DNA from: Megaleporinus macrocephalus
Lineage: Eukaryota; Chordata; Actinopteri; Characiformes; Anostomidae
Reading direction: 5' to 3'
DNA length: 64,000 nucleotides
Assembly (NCBI GenBank): GCA_021613375.1
Contig: CM038716.1
Span: forward strand, 19,384,144 to 19,448,143
The translations under genes and the position numbers were made by a program. Position 1 is the stretch's first letter, and every line of letters begins with the position of its first letter. The notes under the pieces were generated by a model, which was not told where the DNA came from, did not search any database, and saw only the letters and a program-made list of their open reading frames with translations. Positions 24,201 through 39,400 of this stretch are shown in pieces.

Positions 24201-27200
24201 AGTGAAAATCGTGTAATTCGTGACCCCGTGTCACAGATCAGTCATGTAGTGTGAAAGTCACAACGCCTTAAAGACCAGTGATTACAGCACAACCAGCCAC
24301 GAAGACCTGACCATCCAAACAATCGTGTAGTGTGAACCAGGCATTATCCTGCATTCACACGGCCAGTGACGCAATGCAGCGACGCAACAGGAGGTCATTC
24401 ATTTTAAATGAAAGCTGTTGATTTCCGGCGACAGGTGGCAGCGAGAGCTTGGGCGACACGAAGAGGGCGGATCTGGAGACGCAACAAAGTTGAACGTAGG
24501 GATTAGGAGTGAAGCGATGTGGCGATTACCGATAGGAATTCAGCATTGAGCAGTCCACCATGTACAGTACACATTATTTTATGTTAAGAAACATTTTTTT
24601 AAATTGTTCCACAATTTATTCACGCTATTTTTCATGACAACACTGCGGGGGGTGTTGTTTACTTTGTGTTAGAACTTCCGGTGCGCCCGCAGATACGTTG
24701 ATACTAATTACAAGCGAAACGACAATAAACATGTAAAATGACCAGCATAATATGTTCAGTTAGAGGGAGTCAGTAATTGGAAGAAGAGAAAACTTGGCTT
24801 AAACAACAGCGTTACGAACACAGCACATAAAGATCAGAGTGTTGGGGGGCCGCCTTCCAAAGAAGAGGACCTGCGTCTATGACTGAAGAAGCTAAATTTA
24901 AAACATCCACCCAAACCTCCGTATGTCTGCTCTTATCATTCTGTGGAGGAGAACCAGCACCAGAGCATCCTTATCCAGAGAAATGTCTCGCTTATGAAGC
25001 TCCGAGGAAGCAGACGCGTCGGGTGCTTGCGAGTTAAGTAACTGTTTTTGGTCAGTGTCCACCACGCTAGACTATCTGGGCTGTAGCTAACACCCATGCA
25101 ATGTGGCTCGGGTAGCCGGCTTGACTTGGGTTTACACTGGCTTTGTGTAGGAGTACAGTATAGTTCCCACTATGCAGGTACTGATACGCTTCAGTACTTG
25201 TATAGTTTTTTATTGCTGAACCGTCTACACCTTTCCGAAAGTACAGAATAATTAAAAATGACGCCATAAGTAACTTCAGACCACCTTTTATATCATGAAA
25301 AGGTGTGTTATTAACCTCGGATGAGACAGTGTTGTCCCATTTGAACTTCTTATTGCCTCTCCCCTTACAAAAATGAAGTTTATTCAAGTGCACCATTAGT
25401 TTACTTCTTTCAAACTAAAAGGAAGTGAGTATGCTTTCAGTTTACTTTTCATGTACTTCTCAGTGATATACTAAACACAGTTATACTTAAGTATGCTTGG
25501 GTTATACTGACAAGTATAGAACAGACTAAGTATATTTGGCCTTTACTTGTACTTAATCTTTTGATTGAGATAGTAGAAGTAAGTATTATTGCTCTGCACA
25601 AAAACATCCAGTACAATATTTATTTAAAATTTGATTTACAAAGATTTATAAAGATACAAATATGTTTCTTAATCTGAGTGTGTCTTGTTTATTTTACGTG
25701 TGTCCACTGGTGAGTGAGTAGACGTTGTTAAGTTCTATTTTAAGTAGAAAAAAAACTCGTAATCCTAGTCATAAACTTTAAAGTACAACAATAATATAAG
25801 CAGTAAATTATAAGTATTATGTTAAGTTGACTTAAAGAAAACTTACAAGCCAGTAAACTAACAGTAAACCCTTAAGTTTACTTTTAGTGTAGTTGCAGAA
25901 CAAAAGATGTAAACTAATTTTATACTTGGTTTGCTACTCTTACACTTAAAGTGTACTTAAAAGTATACTTTTAAAAACTAGAAAGTGGGCCAATTTAGTC
26001 CCAAGAAGTATTAAAATAGTACATATACAAGTGTACTACTAGTACAATGACATTAGTATAGTAACTGCATAAAGTATACTTAATAAAATGAACTTTATAC
26101 TTATTTTCGGTAAGGGACTGTATTTATTTTGATTAGCTGACTGGAAGTTCTAACACAAAGGCGGAAGAAACACGCTTAAAAGTGGGTGTGGCGAAATATG
26201 GTGAATAGATGCAGGATTTTTTACAGATTGGTGAACCCTTGCTATTCTTTGCTTCTGAGAGATTCTCTCTAGAATGCTCTTTTCATTGCTCCTCCAGCTG
26301 TTTTTTATTAGTACCACTTACTTTTTTTGCTGTAGTTGCTGCAGTTCTAAATGAATAGGCAATCAATTTCATTTCATGGTAAAATGTCTCACTTTCAACA
26401 TCTGATATGTGTTCTATGTTCTAATGTGCATAAAATGAAAAGAGTCTGTGAGATTTGACAATTATTGCATTATGTTTTTATTTACTTTTATTTACATTTT
26501 ACACAGCATCCAAACTTTTTTAGAATTGGGGTTGCATATTTTGCCCAAAGTTACTACTGAATATAAAGTTCTTAATATGATTTTCTCTTTATTCTCCTTT
26601 TTAAACAGTGAATTTCAGAGTGGTCACTGTAAATAAACATTTTATTCCCCTTAAACAAGAGGTAAGAGCTTCATGATGACTGTCGATGTAAAGCAATGTT
26701 TAATAATTCATCATAATTTGCATTTATTTGCACAAGAATTCTTTCTAATGCCAAAAAGGTTGCTGTTAAAAAAATACTTTTATTAATCAAAATGACAAAA
26801 AGCAACATACAGTCCTGTTTCTTTTACAGTACAGCTTATTGGCTCTTGAGGTAAGAAGATAAAAGCATATATTCATTTTAATACACTGAAACATGCCTTC
26901 TAATACTGTCACTGAAGTAAATCAGATATAAATGTTTAACCTGTTGTTGTGAAACCATATAGGATAATAAAGGTAACAGAATCGGTCAGTGGACGAATGT
27001 GTCCTCCACTGGTCTGATAGTGCAGCTTTCACACCAACTGAATCCTGAGGCTCCTGAAGGCCAGTATAAACTGGAAGCTTATGTTGGGGATAGGTCGACC
27101 TCACACAACTTTAAAGTGGAGAAGTATGGTAAGTAATAATACTAGAATGTTAATGTTTCTGTTGATGATAGTTTACTGTAATAACACATTACACTGGACT

Positions 27201-30200
27201 TTTAGTTTTGCCCAGATTTGAGATTACAGTGAAAGTACCAGAACGACAGAGTGTTGGTGAGAAGGAGCTGAAGATAGAAGCTTGTGCAAAGTGAGCCAGT
27301 GTTGTGCACTATTTCAAGTGTATATCACAATGATTCAACAGGAAAGAACTATCTAATTGTTTAATTGAAACATATATAATACAACACAGAATACTTTGCT
27401 GGTCTTTAACTCATTCATTACCTGGTTAGTTCTGAGTTTGCTTATTTCTGAAGGTACACTTACGGACAGCCAGTACTCGGTAAAGCATTGGTGGAAGTGT
27501 GCAGAAAATTTGCAGAGCGTAATGATGAGAATGCCCTTTTGATTTCACCATGCCTGGATGAAACGGTGCAGGTGTGTAAGCTGCTTCAATAGTACTAAAT
27601 GTTAGGAATTTCTGTTTTTGCTGACACTTAACCACAATAGTCTTTACCCCTGTTGTAGACCTATTGCTGTGCTTGGGAGTAGTGAGGCCATTAAACACTA
27701 CATCAAAATATTTCAGTATTCTCGTCAGTGTGAAGTTGAGCTTGCAGTCTCAGTTTCATTGACTAAAACAGGAGAGTTTCTTGTTTGCAGTAAATAACAT
27801 CCTTAAGTTTCACACTTATCTGTGAGCAAGCTGGTTGCTGATGTGACGGTCAGTTATTAATCTCAGCAATACTGAGATTTAGCAATTCTGCTAAAGTCTG
27901 AGTAGACTGATAAATCAATGTGATCAGTTATTAATCTCAATGTTACTGAGCTCTGCTAAAGTCTGAGTAGACTGATAAATCAATGTGATCAGTTATTAAT
28001 CTCAGTGTTACTGAGCTCTGCTAAAGTCTGAGTAGACTGATAAATCAATGTGATCAGTTATTAATCTCAGTGTTACTGCGCTCTGCTAAAGTCTGAGTAG
28101 ACTGATAAATCAATGTGATCAGTTATTAATCTCAGTGTAACTGAGCTCTGCTAAAGTCTGAGTAGACTGATAAATCAATGTGATCAGTTATTAATCTCAG
28201 TCTTACTGAGCTCTGCTAAAGTCTGAGTAGACTGATAAATCAATGTGATCAGTTATTAATCTCAGTCTTACTGAGCTCTGCTAAAGTCTGAGTAGACTGA
28301 TAAATCAATGTGATCAGTTATTAATCTCAGTCTTACTGAGCTCTGCTAAAGTCTGAGTAGACTGATAAATCAATGTGATCAGTTATTAATCTCAGTGTTA
28401 CTGAGCTCTGCTAAAGTCTGAGTAGACTGATAAATCAATGTGATCAGTTATTAATCTCAGTGTTACTGAGCTCTGCTAAAGTCTGAGTAGACTGATAAAT
28501 CAGTTTGAGCAGTTATTATTTACAATTGTTTGTTTTCCAGTGGCTCAACCAGTCAGTTCAAATTCTGTGTGAGATTCTTCTCTTCTGTATACAGTGGCAT
28601 TTGCCACATGCTTCAGGACCGACCCGCTCCATTAAGAAAGAACAATTGTGTAGCTATTGTTGCTTTTGTTGTCAGAAAGGTTTTCGTCATGCCCCACCAA
28701 AATGTGGAACTGCTGGTGGGTTGAATTTGAAGTCAATGTGTTGCTTAACCAGTAATCCTGCAGTTGAGGACACATTAAGAAGAAGCCTTCTTTGAGTTCT
28801 GTGTCTGCATCTTGAAGGTTTGTCTTTTTGGAGTAGAGCTCCACAGATGTACCACATGGTGCAGTAAATCTCCACAGTGCCAATAGGAAGGTATCTGAAT
28901 ATTCGGAGGTGGGTACATCCATGTGAACTGCATGAGTTGTCAGACATTTTAGTTTTAAGACATGTAATAGTTTATCCCCCACCAGGAAGTATGCCGGTAC
29001 TTCCTGACTGCTTCATGCCCCTGGAGGACAATACAACTGCAGAGATTTGCCTAACACTAGTCCTGGGCCAAGGTGACACAGATTTATGTCAAAGTCCTGA
29101 GTCAGAAGTTTAGTGCTGTGATAAGGTTTCATAACTATGGGGTGCCTGAGTGAAGAATCTAGGTCTTCAGCTCTCCTAGGGCGAGAACCAACTCTGACGA
29201 CTCCATCTGTCAGATCAAGCTCTGGGGAACAAGAGTCAATAGGCCATTAGTAGAAGTAACCTCCTTTACCGCTTGCAGCAGCTGATTTTCATCAGGGAAG
29301 CTTTCAAGTTAAGCTTTCTTTAGGAGGAGTAACTGTACTTTCTTATAGGCATTCTTTAGCTGGGTCGCCCCATGAAGCTGGGTCATTATAGCCTCTACCA
29401 GGCTGCTCCATGTCCTGTGTTGCCTTGGATCATAAATAGGTACAGCTCCACTGGAGTCCAGAGTTATGTCGAAGTATGTCACATACTGTCACAAGTATGT
29501 GACACTCGACAGTGTCATCTACAGTCAGACAAAGCAGGCTTTCTGGCAGTTGATAATGGGGCAGAAGAGGGAAAGATGCTGCTTGATTCACCTACTGTAT
29601 TCGGTTCTGCTAGCTCCATCAGATGTTTTCCTCTAATCAGATCATCAGCAGATCATCATTTCCAAGCCTGGGGGTCAGTAAGTTCTTACATTTTGGCTGT
29701 ACTGGTCCACTTTAAAGTGGCAGTCGTCTGTCTTTAACCAGGAAAAAACTGTAGTTCAATCTGACAAGACAGTCTGTGTAATGGGAGTGGTGAGCTTAGT
29801 TGCAAATAGCTTGTCCAGCTGAGCCCCAGTAACAGCAGCAAACAGTTCCAACCTTTGCATAGAATGCTGTCTCCTTGAAGCAACTTGTGATCTGACTGGA
29901 AGAAAGACTAAGTGGATCTTTCCATGTGTGTCCTCCGAGTATAGATAGTCCACGGACCCATTACAGAACATGTGCCCATCCCTGATAACATCTGGTTAGT
30001 CCATGTAAGAAGGACCATAGCAGCGAGGAAAGGTTAACCTCAACAAGCTAGAATGCTTAGTTTCCCACACCTTTCATGCTTGGAGCAGATCTTTCGGAAG
30101 GAAAGGAGGATCTCACTCTCTCTGTTTGTCTCAAAGCTTCTGAACCATCCTTTTAGCCAAGGTGGTCAATGGTAAAGAGTCATTGTTTATGGTTAGCTTG

Positions 30201-32521
30201 GCAATTGCACCTGCGAGTTCCAATTTCTTGATTTCCATTTGGTAGGCAGTAGCCTTGTCTAGATCACATGTTTCTCTACAACTCTGAGGCTCGGCATAAC
30301 TGCATCTGGTTTATGTTTTTTTTCTCAGCAAAGATGTAGCATAGTGGAAGATTTTGTTGACTTCAAAATCCTCTCTAGACCATGTTACCTGTTTCTCTGT
30401 TCTCAAGGGTTCTCAATTGCATAATGCTCTGGCAGGTTTTTGTAATGTCCTTCCCAGATGTATGTTCAAATGTATTCAAGATATGGCTCTTGTAGCACAG
30501 AAAGACCAAAGGCGCTAGGATACACTTCTGAGAAGGACCACACTCCCCAATAGTAAAGGGCAATGACTGAGCCTGTGGGCCTGTTGCAAACTCATTGAAC
30601 AAAAAGCCTAAAGAGAAAGTGTGCTAGGCTAATTTTTTTTTTGGTTTTTTTTTTTGGTTTTTTTTTTTGCGTGAAACAGCATTTATTTTTGTGCTTTTGT
30701 TCTGTAGATGAATAAGTCTGGGTGTGCATCTACTGTCTTCAACACATCTGCCTTCACTAATTTAGAATTAGAAAAACATTTGGAAAATTCTCTGCATGTG
30801 ACTATTACAGTGACCGAGGAAGGAACAGGTGAGTTCAGATCTCTCATAAATAAATATAGCCTGTCCTCTTACTTAGTCAGGCCATCAAACTGAAATAAAA
30901 TGTTTATATATTTCAGTCATATGTAGCAAGTAATGCATTTTGTATTACTTTATTCTATTCCAGACATTTCCATCCAAAAATCTGAACAAATACAGCTTAC
31001 TTATGAAATCGGGGAAGTTGAGTTTCTGAATTTACCAAAAATCTTTGAACGTGACACAGTTATAGAGGGAAAGGTGAGTGTCTTCACATTCAGATGTCCT
31101 TCTTAGATTGATTATGCTTATGAGGTTTTTTACTGTTTTGAATTTGGTAACAAATGTTCTTTCACTGATCAACAGATAAAAGTTACGAGCTTCAGTGGAA
31201 AACCAGTTCCTGACAAGAAGGTGTATCTTTTTCAAAGTGAAACGTGGCCTCTTAAGCTACTTCAGAATCTTAGTACAGATATTAATGGATTGGCCAGCTT
31301 CACAGTTAATGCACCTGATCACCCTCAAACACAGATTTCACTGCTGGTAAGATATGATGACAAAATCTTTTGAGAGAATGTCTCTGTGCTGTCAGTCACT
31401 AATACAAATCCCTGTCTCACTGTTTTCTAGGCAAGTGTCTATAAAGATGGCCAACATGACGGATACAAAATACCTTTTTTTACAAACGGTCATGATGTGA
31501 TTATACTGCACCTGCAACCTGCTACACCTTACAGTCCAGTGTACAGTGAACTATCAATAGAGAGCTTAGAGGAACCGCTCAGGTGTGGATCTGATATTTC
31601 CATAAACATTAAGTACTTTATTGTTGGAGAAACCACTGAGAATTACAGCACAGATATCATATACACGGTGAGTATATACAGTTCTACTGTGAACTCTTTC
31701 CTCTGTTCAGACAGATTCAAATAAATACAGTTGTTGGTCAATATCATTGTGGTTCTTTGGTGCAGGTCTTATCTAAAGGAGTGATAGTCCGTCATGGATA
31801 TGAGAAAGTTGAAGTGAAAGAATCTAAAAAGCTCATAGAGGGAAAAGTCTCATTCAAACTGTCTGTTGATGCTGAGCTGGTTCCTGTAGTGCAGGTTCTG
31901 GTCTACAGTGTGCTGCCCAGTGAGAACATCATCGCTGCTAATAAGAATTTTAATGTGGAGAAATGTTTCAGAAACAAGGTAACACACACATTTACCTTAT
32001 TCAGGTAATTTTTTAAAATCAGTTAGTTACTCATTCTTTTATTACGACTATCATGAAAAGGATAAATCATCCTGAACTTATTTTCATCCTGATCTTCAGG
32101 TCTCTCTGAAGTTCTCTCCCTCTGAGGCAGTTCCTGGTGAGGAAAACTCTCTCCAGCTCTCAGCTCAGCCAGGTTCACTGTGTGGTCTCAGTGCTGTGGA
32201 TCGGAGTGTGCTTATCTTGGAACCAGGTATAGGCTTGAATGACAAGGTAAAGTTCAGATTTGCTGAATTTTTCCCACCTTTATGGGAGAAATTGCAGGTT
32301 GCCCCCCTCCATATATCATTATAAACTTAATTATATCATTTTAAATAATATCATGATAAGCAGTGAAATAACTTGTATATAATGATAATTGTATATAATG
32401 ATAATTATATATTCAAAATAACTATTACACGCCCCCCCCCCCACCCCATTCTTCACGAGTTCCGCATTCGCGTAGATTTTGAATTATGTCTACAATATGC
32501 TGCAGTATGTTATTTATTAAG

Positions 32522-32592
<71 letters not shown>

Positions 32593-35500
32593 AAGGACAG
32601 GCTTATGAAAGTTTTTTGATAGATATAAAATTATAATATTATTCAGCTTATTGTTTTAAAAAATGTCATCTTAACCATTTGAATTATATCTTTCTTTAGG
32701 TTTTTAATTTGTTGACATCAACATCACTAGTAGATTATGACTACTATGAAGTTGAAGATGTGCCGGAGTGTCTGCATGTTAAACCACGACGGAGTTTATT
32801 TCTTATGCATCATGTGCATGACCGTGTGTCTATTTCTCTACAGGTAACCTGTTGACTGTACAAGTAGTTTTGTGTAAACATATCTGTACAATTACATTCA
32901 GAATCACTTTTAAACAGAAGGAAAATTATGAACAAGTGGAGTTTTTTTGCACAGCAGCTGCCCTACACTGTTTAAACAGGTCATGATTAATGGACCAATA
33001 GAAATTCTTGGTGATAAAGTCTCTTTACAATAACATATTTGCTTTCTCCTAAAAAAAACGTGCCATTCTGGCAATACTTATTTTCCTTTTGACAGTGCAA
33101 TATCTGTTTTCAGCAGTTTCAGATAAAACAGGTTTTTGAAAAGAATAACAACTGAAATAAAATGGAAAACACATTTTTATTTCTCTAAGAAAAGCAGTAT
33201 TAATCATTATACCATTGTTTCAGCTTATTTCCAATGTGTATGTTAAGAAAAAAATAATACTACTCCTGAAAATAGTCTGTACCGCATTCTAAACATGTTT
33301 TAGGATAGAATATGTGTACATTAAAGCAAAAGTACAGAATTTAAATTTAAACTCATATTCTTTGTGCTTCTTTGCATTTATCATCTGACAGCATGTGGGT
33401 CTCAAGATGGTAACAAATCTGGCTGTCAGAAATGCTCCATGTTTGATCTACAAAGGCATACGATATTTTCAAAATCCTTATGGTATGTCTATACTTTTTC
33501 CACACAAGCATGTCTCACACAAGCATGTTTTGTTAAAGAAACAGTTAATGCAATAAGTGATGTGTTTCTGAATGCATACTCCACATTTTGTTGTCATAAG
33601 TAACAGCAGTTTGTAACAACTAAAAGTACAAGATCTGCTATTTCTTCATGTTTTGTTGACTTTCAGGTGAACCTATGTTAACAAGTTATGCCATTGAAGG
33701 GCTTTTGTCATCTTTGCCAACTGAGACAGTTCGCAAATTCTTCCCAGAAACTTGGATATGGCAACTCGCTGAAGTCGGGTTAGTGAGCAAAAAAAAACTA
33801 AAATCTTACTGACTAAGTCAGCTATCAAGGGCTGGACCTCTGTAGTTGTGGTTAGGTTTTATACCCTCTCCATATAGTGCTTTTGTGATACTACGTTGAC
33901 TTGCTTGAGCTGGAGCTGAAGTATACAATTTAAAAAAAGAGATAGGGCTGCGGAAACAAGGCCTAGAGCAGTAAAGCTTAGGAAGCTAGACCTGGGGATA
34001 GATGACCAAGCACCCTAAAGCTTAGGAAGCAGCTGGACCTGAGGATAGATGACCAAGAACAATAGATCTTAGAGAGTTAGAGCTAAAGAAACAGGACCTA
34101 AAACATTAGAGCTTGGAGAGCCAGAGCTGAGGAAACAGAACAATAGAGCTTAGACAGCTAGAGCTGAGGAACCATGACCTAGAACAGTAGAGCTTAGACA
34201 GCTAGAGCTGAGGAACCATGACCTAGAACAGTAGAGCTTAGACAGCTAGAGCTGAGGAAACAGAAACTAAACAGTAGAGCTTAGAGAGCTAAAGCTGAGA
34301 ATACATATAACCCAGAATAGTAGAGTCTAGACAGCATTCATGGAAAAAGCTGTCATTGCTCTGTCAGCTTACATCATGCCAACAGCAGAGGTAACCAAGA
34401 CACAGAATAGAGGCAAAACTAAATCTCTAAATGATAATAAAGTGCCTCTTACAGTTGTAGACATGCTCCCAATATGTTGCAGGCATCAAATAAATGTTAA
34501 TTGTTTATAGAAAACAGGTAAAACACTAAATACTGAATTCTTCTGTCAGTACAGTACAATACAATGATAATGTTTAAATAGAGTCATATTGCTGACCACT
34601 ACACTGGTGTACTGTGTAATGATCATGATTTATTTTATTAATAAAAGATAAACACTGTTTTTCCAAAGGGACTCTGGATCAGTACAGGTTCCTGTCACTG
34701 TTCCTGACACTATCACTACTTGGGAGACGGAGGCTTTCTGTCTGTCCTCTGAAGGTCTGGGTCTGGCTCCCCCTGCTCATCTTCGTGTCTTCCAGCCCTT
34801 CTTCCTGGAGCTCTCGCTGCCCTATTCCATCATCCGGGGAGAGGAGTTTGAGCTGAAGGCCACTGTCTTCAACTATCTCTCCAAGTGCATTATGGTACTG
34901 TAACATCAACATTTCCTGTCTTCACCAGTTCCTCATCACTGAACATCCACAGTAAGCTGATCTCCTGTGTTTCACCAACAGGTTAAAGTGACTCCAGCTC
35001 CTTCCTCACTCTACACTCTAATAGCCTCCTCTGATGGAGAGTATTCATCCTGTCTGTGTGCAAACGGTAGAAAGACCTTCAGGTGGACTCTTGTTCCCTC
35101 TGTGCTCGGTGAGTTCTAAAACCTCTCAGGTTAAGAAATGATCTCACGTCTCTGTTGAATTGTTGTAGTGTTAATAAACTCCTCTCTGCATGTTCTGGTG
35201 TGTTTAGGGGTCTTGAATGTGACAGTCAGTGCTGAGGCAGAACAGTCACAGACCGTGTGTGATAATGAGATTGTGAGTGTACCTGAGAGAGGCCGCATAG
35301 ACACAGTCACACGAAGTCTGCTTGTACAGGTAGATGTAATAAAAATTACCTGTATAAAATCTAAATTAAAGGTTGTTCTTATTCTTAAAGTAACAATTTT
35401 CTCACGTAGGCTGAAGGAACTGAAAAGACCAAGAGCCGGAGTTGGTTACTGTGTCCACAGGGTAAGTCATACAGTTTTTAATTTATATCTGTGTTACTTG

Positions 35501-36421
35501 TGTTCTTCAGTGATCACAGCGAACACTCTCTGTCCTTAAAGATGACGTTAACACTGAGATGTTTTCACAGGAAACAGTGTTTCAGAGGAGCTGGAGCTGG
35601 CTCTTCCTGAAGATGTGATAGAGGATTCAGCACGAGCTTCTGTTTCAGTGCTTGGTGAGCTATGAAGTTGAGAACCTACAAATGTAGCACAAAGGGTAAA
35701 ACCCATAGCACTCGTGCTTCCTTAAACAGGACCTTTTTTTCAGTGATGTTTTCACTAAATCACTACAGGAGCACTAACATTTACATAATTATGTTTTAAT
35801 GGGCAGTTGTATACAGAACACACAATCAAATGACACATTTTATTGATTTTCCAAATGAAAATAAATAAATATATATTCTCAAAATGTCATTTTAGTTTAG
35901 TGCACAGTTTCTTTATTTGCTGAGTTTAAAATATTGGAAACAATAAAATACAGACCTGACTTTGAAGTGTTGCTACGATTTGTCGCTCTAAACTTTGCAA
36001 AACCTAATAATGCCTGTGAGTTTAATTGTGCTGGTATAGCACTCCAGTGCAGGCAACCGCATCTAGCCTTCCTAAACACAAAGGAAAGCGAGTCTGACCA
36101 ATCGTAATGCTGGGTTCCTGTTCCAAATATCAAGCAGGGATGACTGATACATAATGTCAAGAATTTAGTCACTATTTTTGACAGGAACATGGAAAAAGGT
36201 TTTATCCCTCTTGCTCCCTTTCCTCTCTCCATATGGATGGTTCCACAAGGGAGGAGAGATAGCTGAACTCCTTTAAAAAGGTAAACAGGCTGGGGTGGAT
36301 GTGGAAAGTTACGACGTTAGTTAACTTAATGCAGAACCTATACATTAATAACATTAGTCTAACATTATACAATTTGCCAGCTTGCCTGCTTGTTCACCAG
36401 GCATTTCATCTGGCATTTAAG

Positions 36422-36488
<67 letters not shown>

Positions 36489-39400
36489 GGCTAAATGTGA
36501 CTTTTTATCATTATTAATATATAATTATTATTAATAATTATTGTAGTCAAGTGGTGCAAAAGTATGTGAACTGGTGCTAAAAAATTTCATTGTCTTCATT
36601 GTTAAATCAGAAATTTCTGCTATTGCAGCCTGCAGTGTTTTGCAGACCGCAGTGGCGAGCCAAACGCTCTTCAGTTCAGTTTTCCCAAATATTGACCACA
36701 GTAGTAGAATAAACTGGATGTCAGTATTTCGATGATTTTCATATTTAGTGGCAGTGAAGCTTAAACCAGTAGAAGATAAAATGTAAATTTGTGTTATTAT
36801 TTTATAATATTATTCTATTCTTTTATAGGGGACATACTGGGCCGTGCACTGAAGAATATTGATGGACTGCTGCAGATGCCATACGGCTGTGGAGAACAGA
36901 ACATTGCTTTCCTCTCCCCCAACATCTACATTCTTCAGTACCTGGAAAACACTGAACAGCTCACTGCAGCCATCCGTGAGAGAGCTACTGGTTTCCTTAA
37001 GAGCGGTGAGAGAACTTACCTCCATGAAGAATCCTATCATGGCAACAGTCAGAAGACCCTTGCTGAACTAACAAGAATTAAAATCATTTCTTTATTCAGG
37101 ATATCAGAGACAACTCAACTACAAGCATTGGGATGGTGCATACAGCACATTTGGTAGCGGAGATGGAAATACCTGGTGAGAACTTCTTGCAGATACAAGT
37201 CCTATAAAAAACAAAACCTAAATTGTTAGTCAGTTGTTGTAGATTGTACTGCTGTTATACAAACACATTTTAAATATGGAATTAAATGTCTGCCCCACCA
37301 GGTTAACTGCTTTTGTTCTGAGGACCTTTGGTAAAGCACAGCGTTACATCTTTATTGATCCACAAAACATTGACAGCTCAAAGAAATGGCTGATAAGTAA
37401 GCAGAGAGCAGACGGCTGTTTTATAAGACAGGGAAGACTCTTCAACAACAGAATGAAGGTGTGATATTTAGTACTTTATATGTACTGAGTAACTGAAATG
37501 AATTGGTTTCTAGTTTGAGTAACATTCTAATGTCTTGTAGGGGGGTGTAAATGATGATGTGACCATAACTGCTTACATCACTGCATCACTGCTTGAACTG
37601 GGTCATACAGTCGAGGTAAGTACAGATCAGTCTGTGTGAACTACATCACTATCCATATGGATTGGTTTCTGTAGGGAAGATGGGCAAAAAGGATTGTAAT
37701 ATTGAAGTTTATGCATCTCTCTCTCTGTACTATCATGCTTTCTATGGAAAACATTGATTCGGAGGGGGTCTACCTGAGCTAGCTGAACAGTTAAGCCTTT
37801 GCATATGTGGGTGTGCTTGGAGAATAAGATAAAGCACTAAAGTGATAAAAAATCAACCCCCATTTATTTTCTATTATTATTATTATTATTATTATTATTT
37901 ATAGCAAGCACCATGTATCTTGTTTTTTATCCATGTAATCCTTCCAATGTGTGTTTTGTTTTCAGGATCCTGTTGTGAGTAAAGGACTGTCATGTATAAG
38001 ATCCTCTATTGGAAACCTGACAAACACATATGCTACTGCACTGCTGGCTTACACGTTCAGTTTGGCTGGAGAGCGTGACACTCGTACACAGCTGCTGAAC
38101 AAACTGAACAATGTAGCTATTTCAGGAGGTATGAAATATTACAGTAACTGGTAAAAGTTATATGATGGACCTTCACTGTTATAATTTATGATCAATACGA
38201 TATTATGTGTCTTTAAATGTAGATAATCGCCTTCACTGGTCTCAGTCAGCATCTGACGACTCCGACTCCTTGTCAGTGGAGATCAGCTCCTACGTGCTGC
38301 TAGCTGTTCTCACTACAGGTGAAGTCACTGCTGCTGATTTGGGCTATGCTAACAGGATTGTCAGTTGGCTGGTGAGGCAGCAGAATCCCTACGGAGGCTT
38401 CTCCTCCACCCAGGTACTCAAATGAGTTTCAGTCCTCTTTGTTTTCTGTTCACTAAATACGTACATGTAGAAACTACTGTTGTGTTGTAAATGTAGAATC
38501 ACTAGTTATGTGTTTGGATCAGGATACAGTGGTGGCCCTCCAGGCTCTGGCTCTGTACTCCACCAGAGTGTTCAGCTCAGACGGCTCCAGCACAGTAACT
38601 GTGAAGTCAGATAAAGAGAGTCACAGCTTTGATGTGAACCAGGACAACAAGTTACTGTATCAGGAGAAACTACTGCAGGAGGTTCCTGGCAAGTACAGCA
38701 TTTCAGTGGAGGGCTCCTCCTGCGTGTCTGTGCAGGTCAGTGTGTCTAGTATGCACCTTGTATTTTATATTTTTAAATATTTCCTAGGTTGTGCAAAGCA
38801 AACTGGATGACAAATGGCAACAATTCATAAAAATAATGATGAGACTAACATAGAGTAAACCTCCTGAGCCTGCTCTGTAAGGGGGGCTACAGGCCATACT
38901 GATTTAGTAACTCATATAATAGATACAGCATAAGTTAGATGAAGCTGACGTAAGCTTCTTATTCTTCTTTTCAACTTAAATAATGTAGCATTTACATTAA
39001 GATGCCGGTTCAGGCACTAGTGTGTTTAGCAAGAGAAATACAGTTGAAGTTTAAGATGTTCTATCTCAGCAACAGGTGTAGTTTACCCATATGAACACCA
39101 TATCTCATTGGAACAGAGGTAAATAATCATACATACAATACAGTGTAGCATATATATCTTATTGTGAAAGAAGTAGATATTATCTTGTGTGCCAAATTGA
39201 AGCACAAAGTTTAGTTCCAGATCGCTCCGAGATGCTCCAGACATTACATGAACGTATTACATTCCTTCACCAGCAATCTTGCTTTAGCTTAATGAAGTAC
39301 TGAGTAGTCTAACAAGCTATTTGACATGTGTAAAACTACAACTTGCTGTATTAATACTATTTGAATATTTATAGTACTTTGCACAGTACTGTAATTTCCA

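Noticed and set aside
27845..28520. Regular 65-bp repeats considered as a CRISPR array
   Set aside because: Whole units repeat without unique spacers, and the context is a eukaryotic intron. It is a minisatellite.
35897..36232. 111-codon minus-strand frame in A2M intron 22
   Set aside because: No recognisable domain and absent as a frame from the second copy. Possibly part of an old repeat, but I cannot support a gene.
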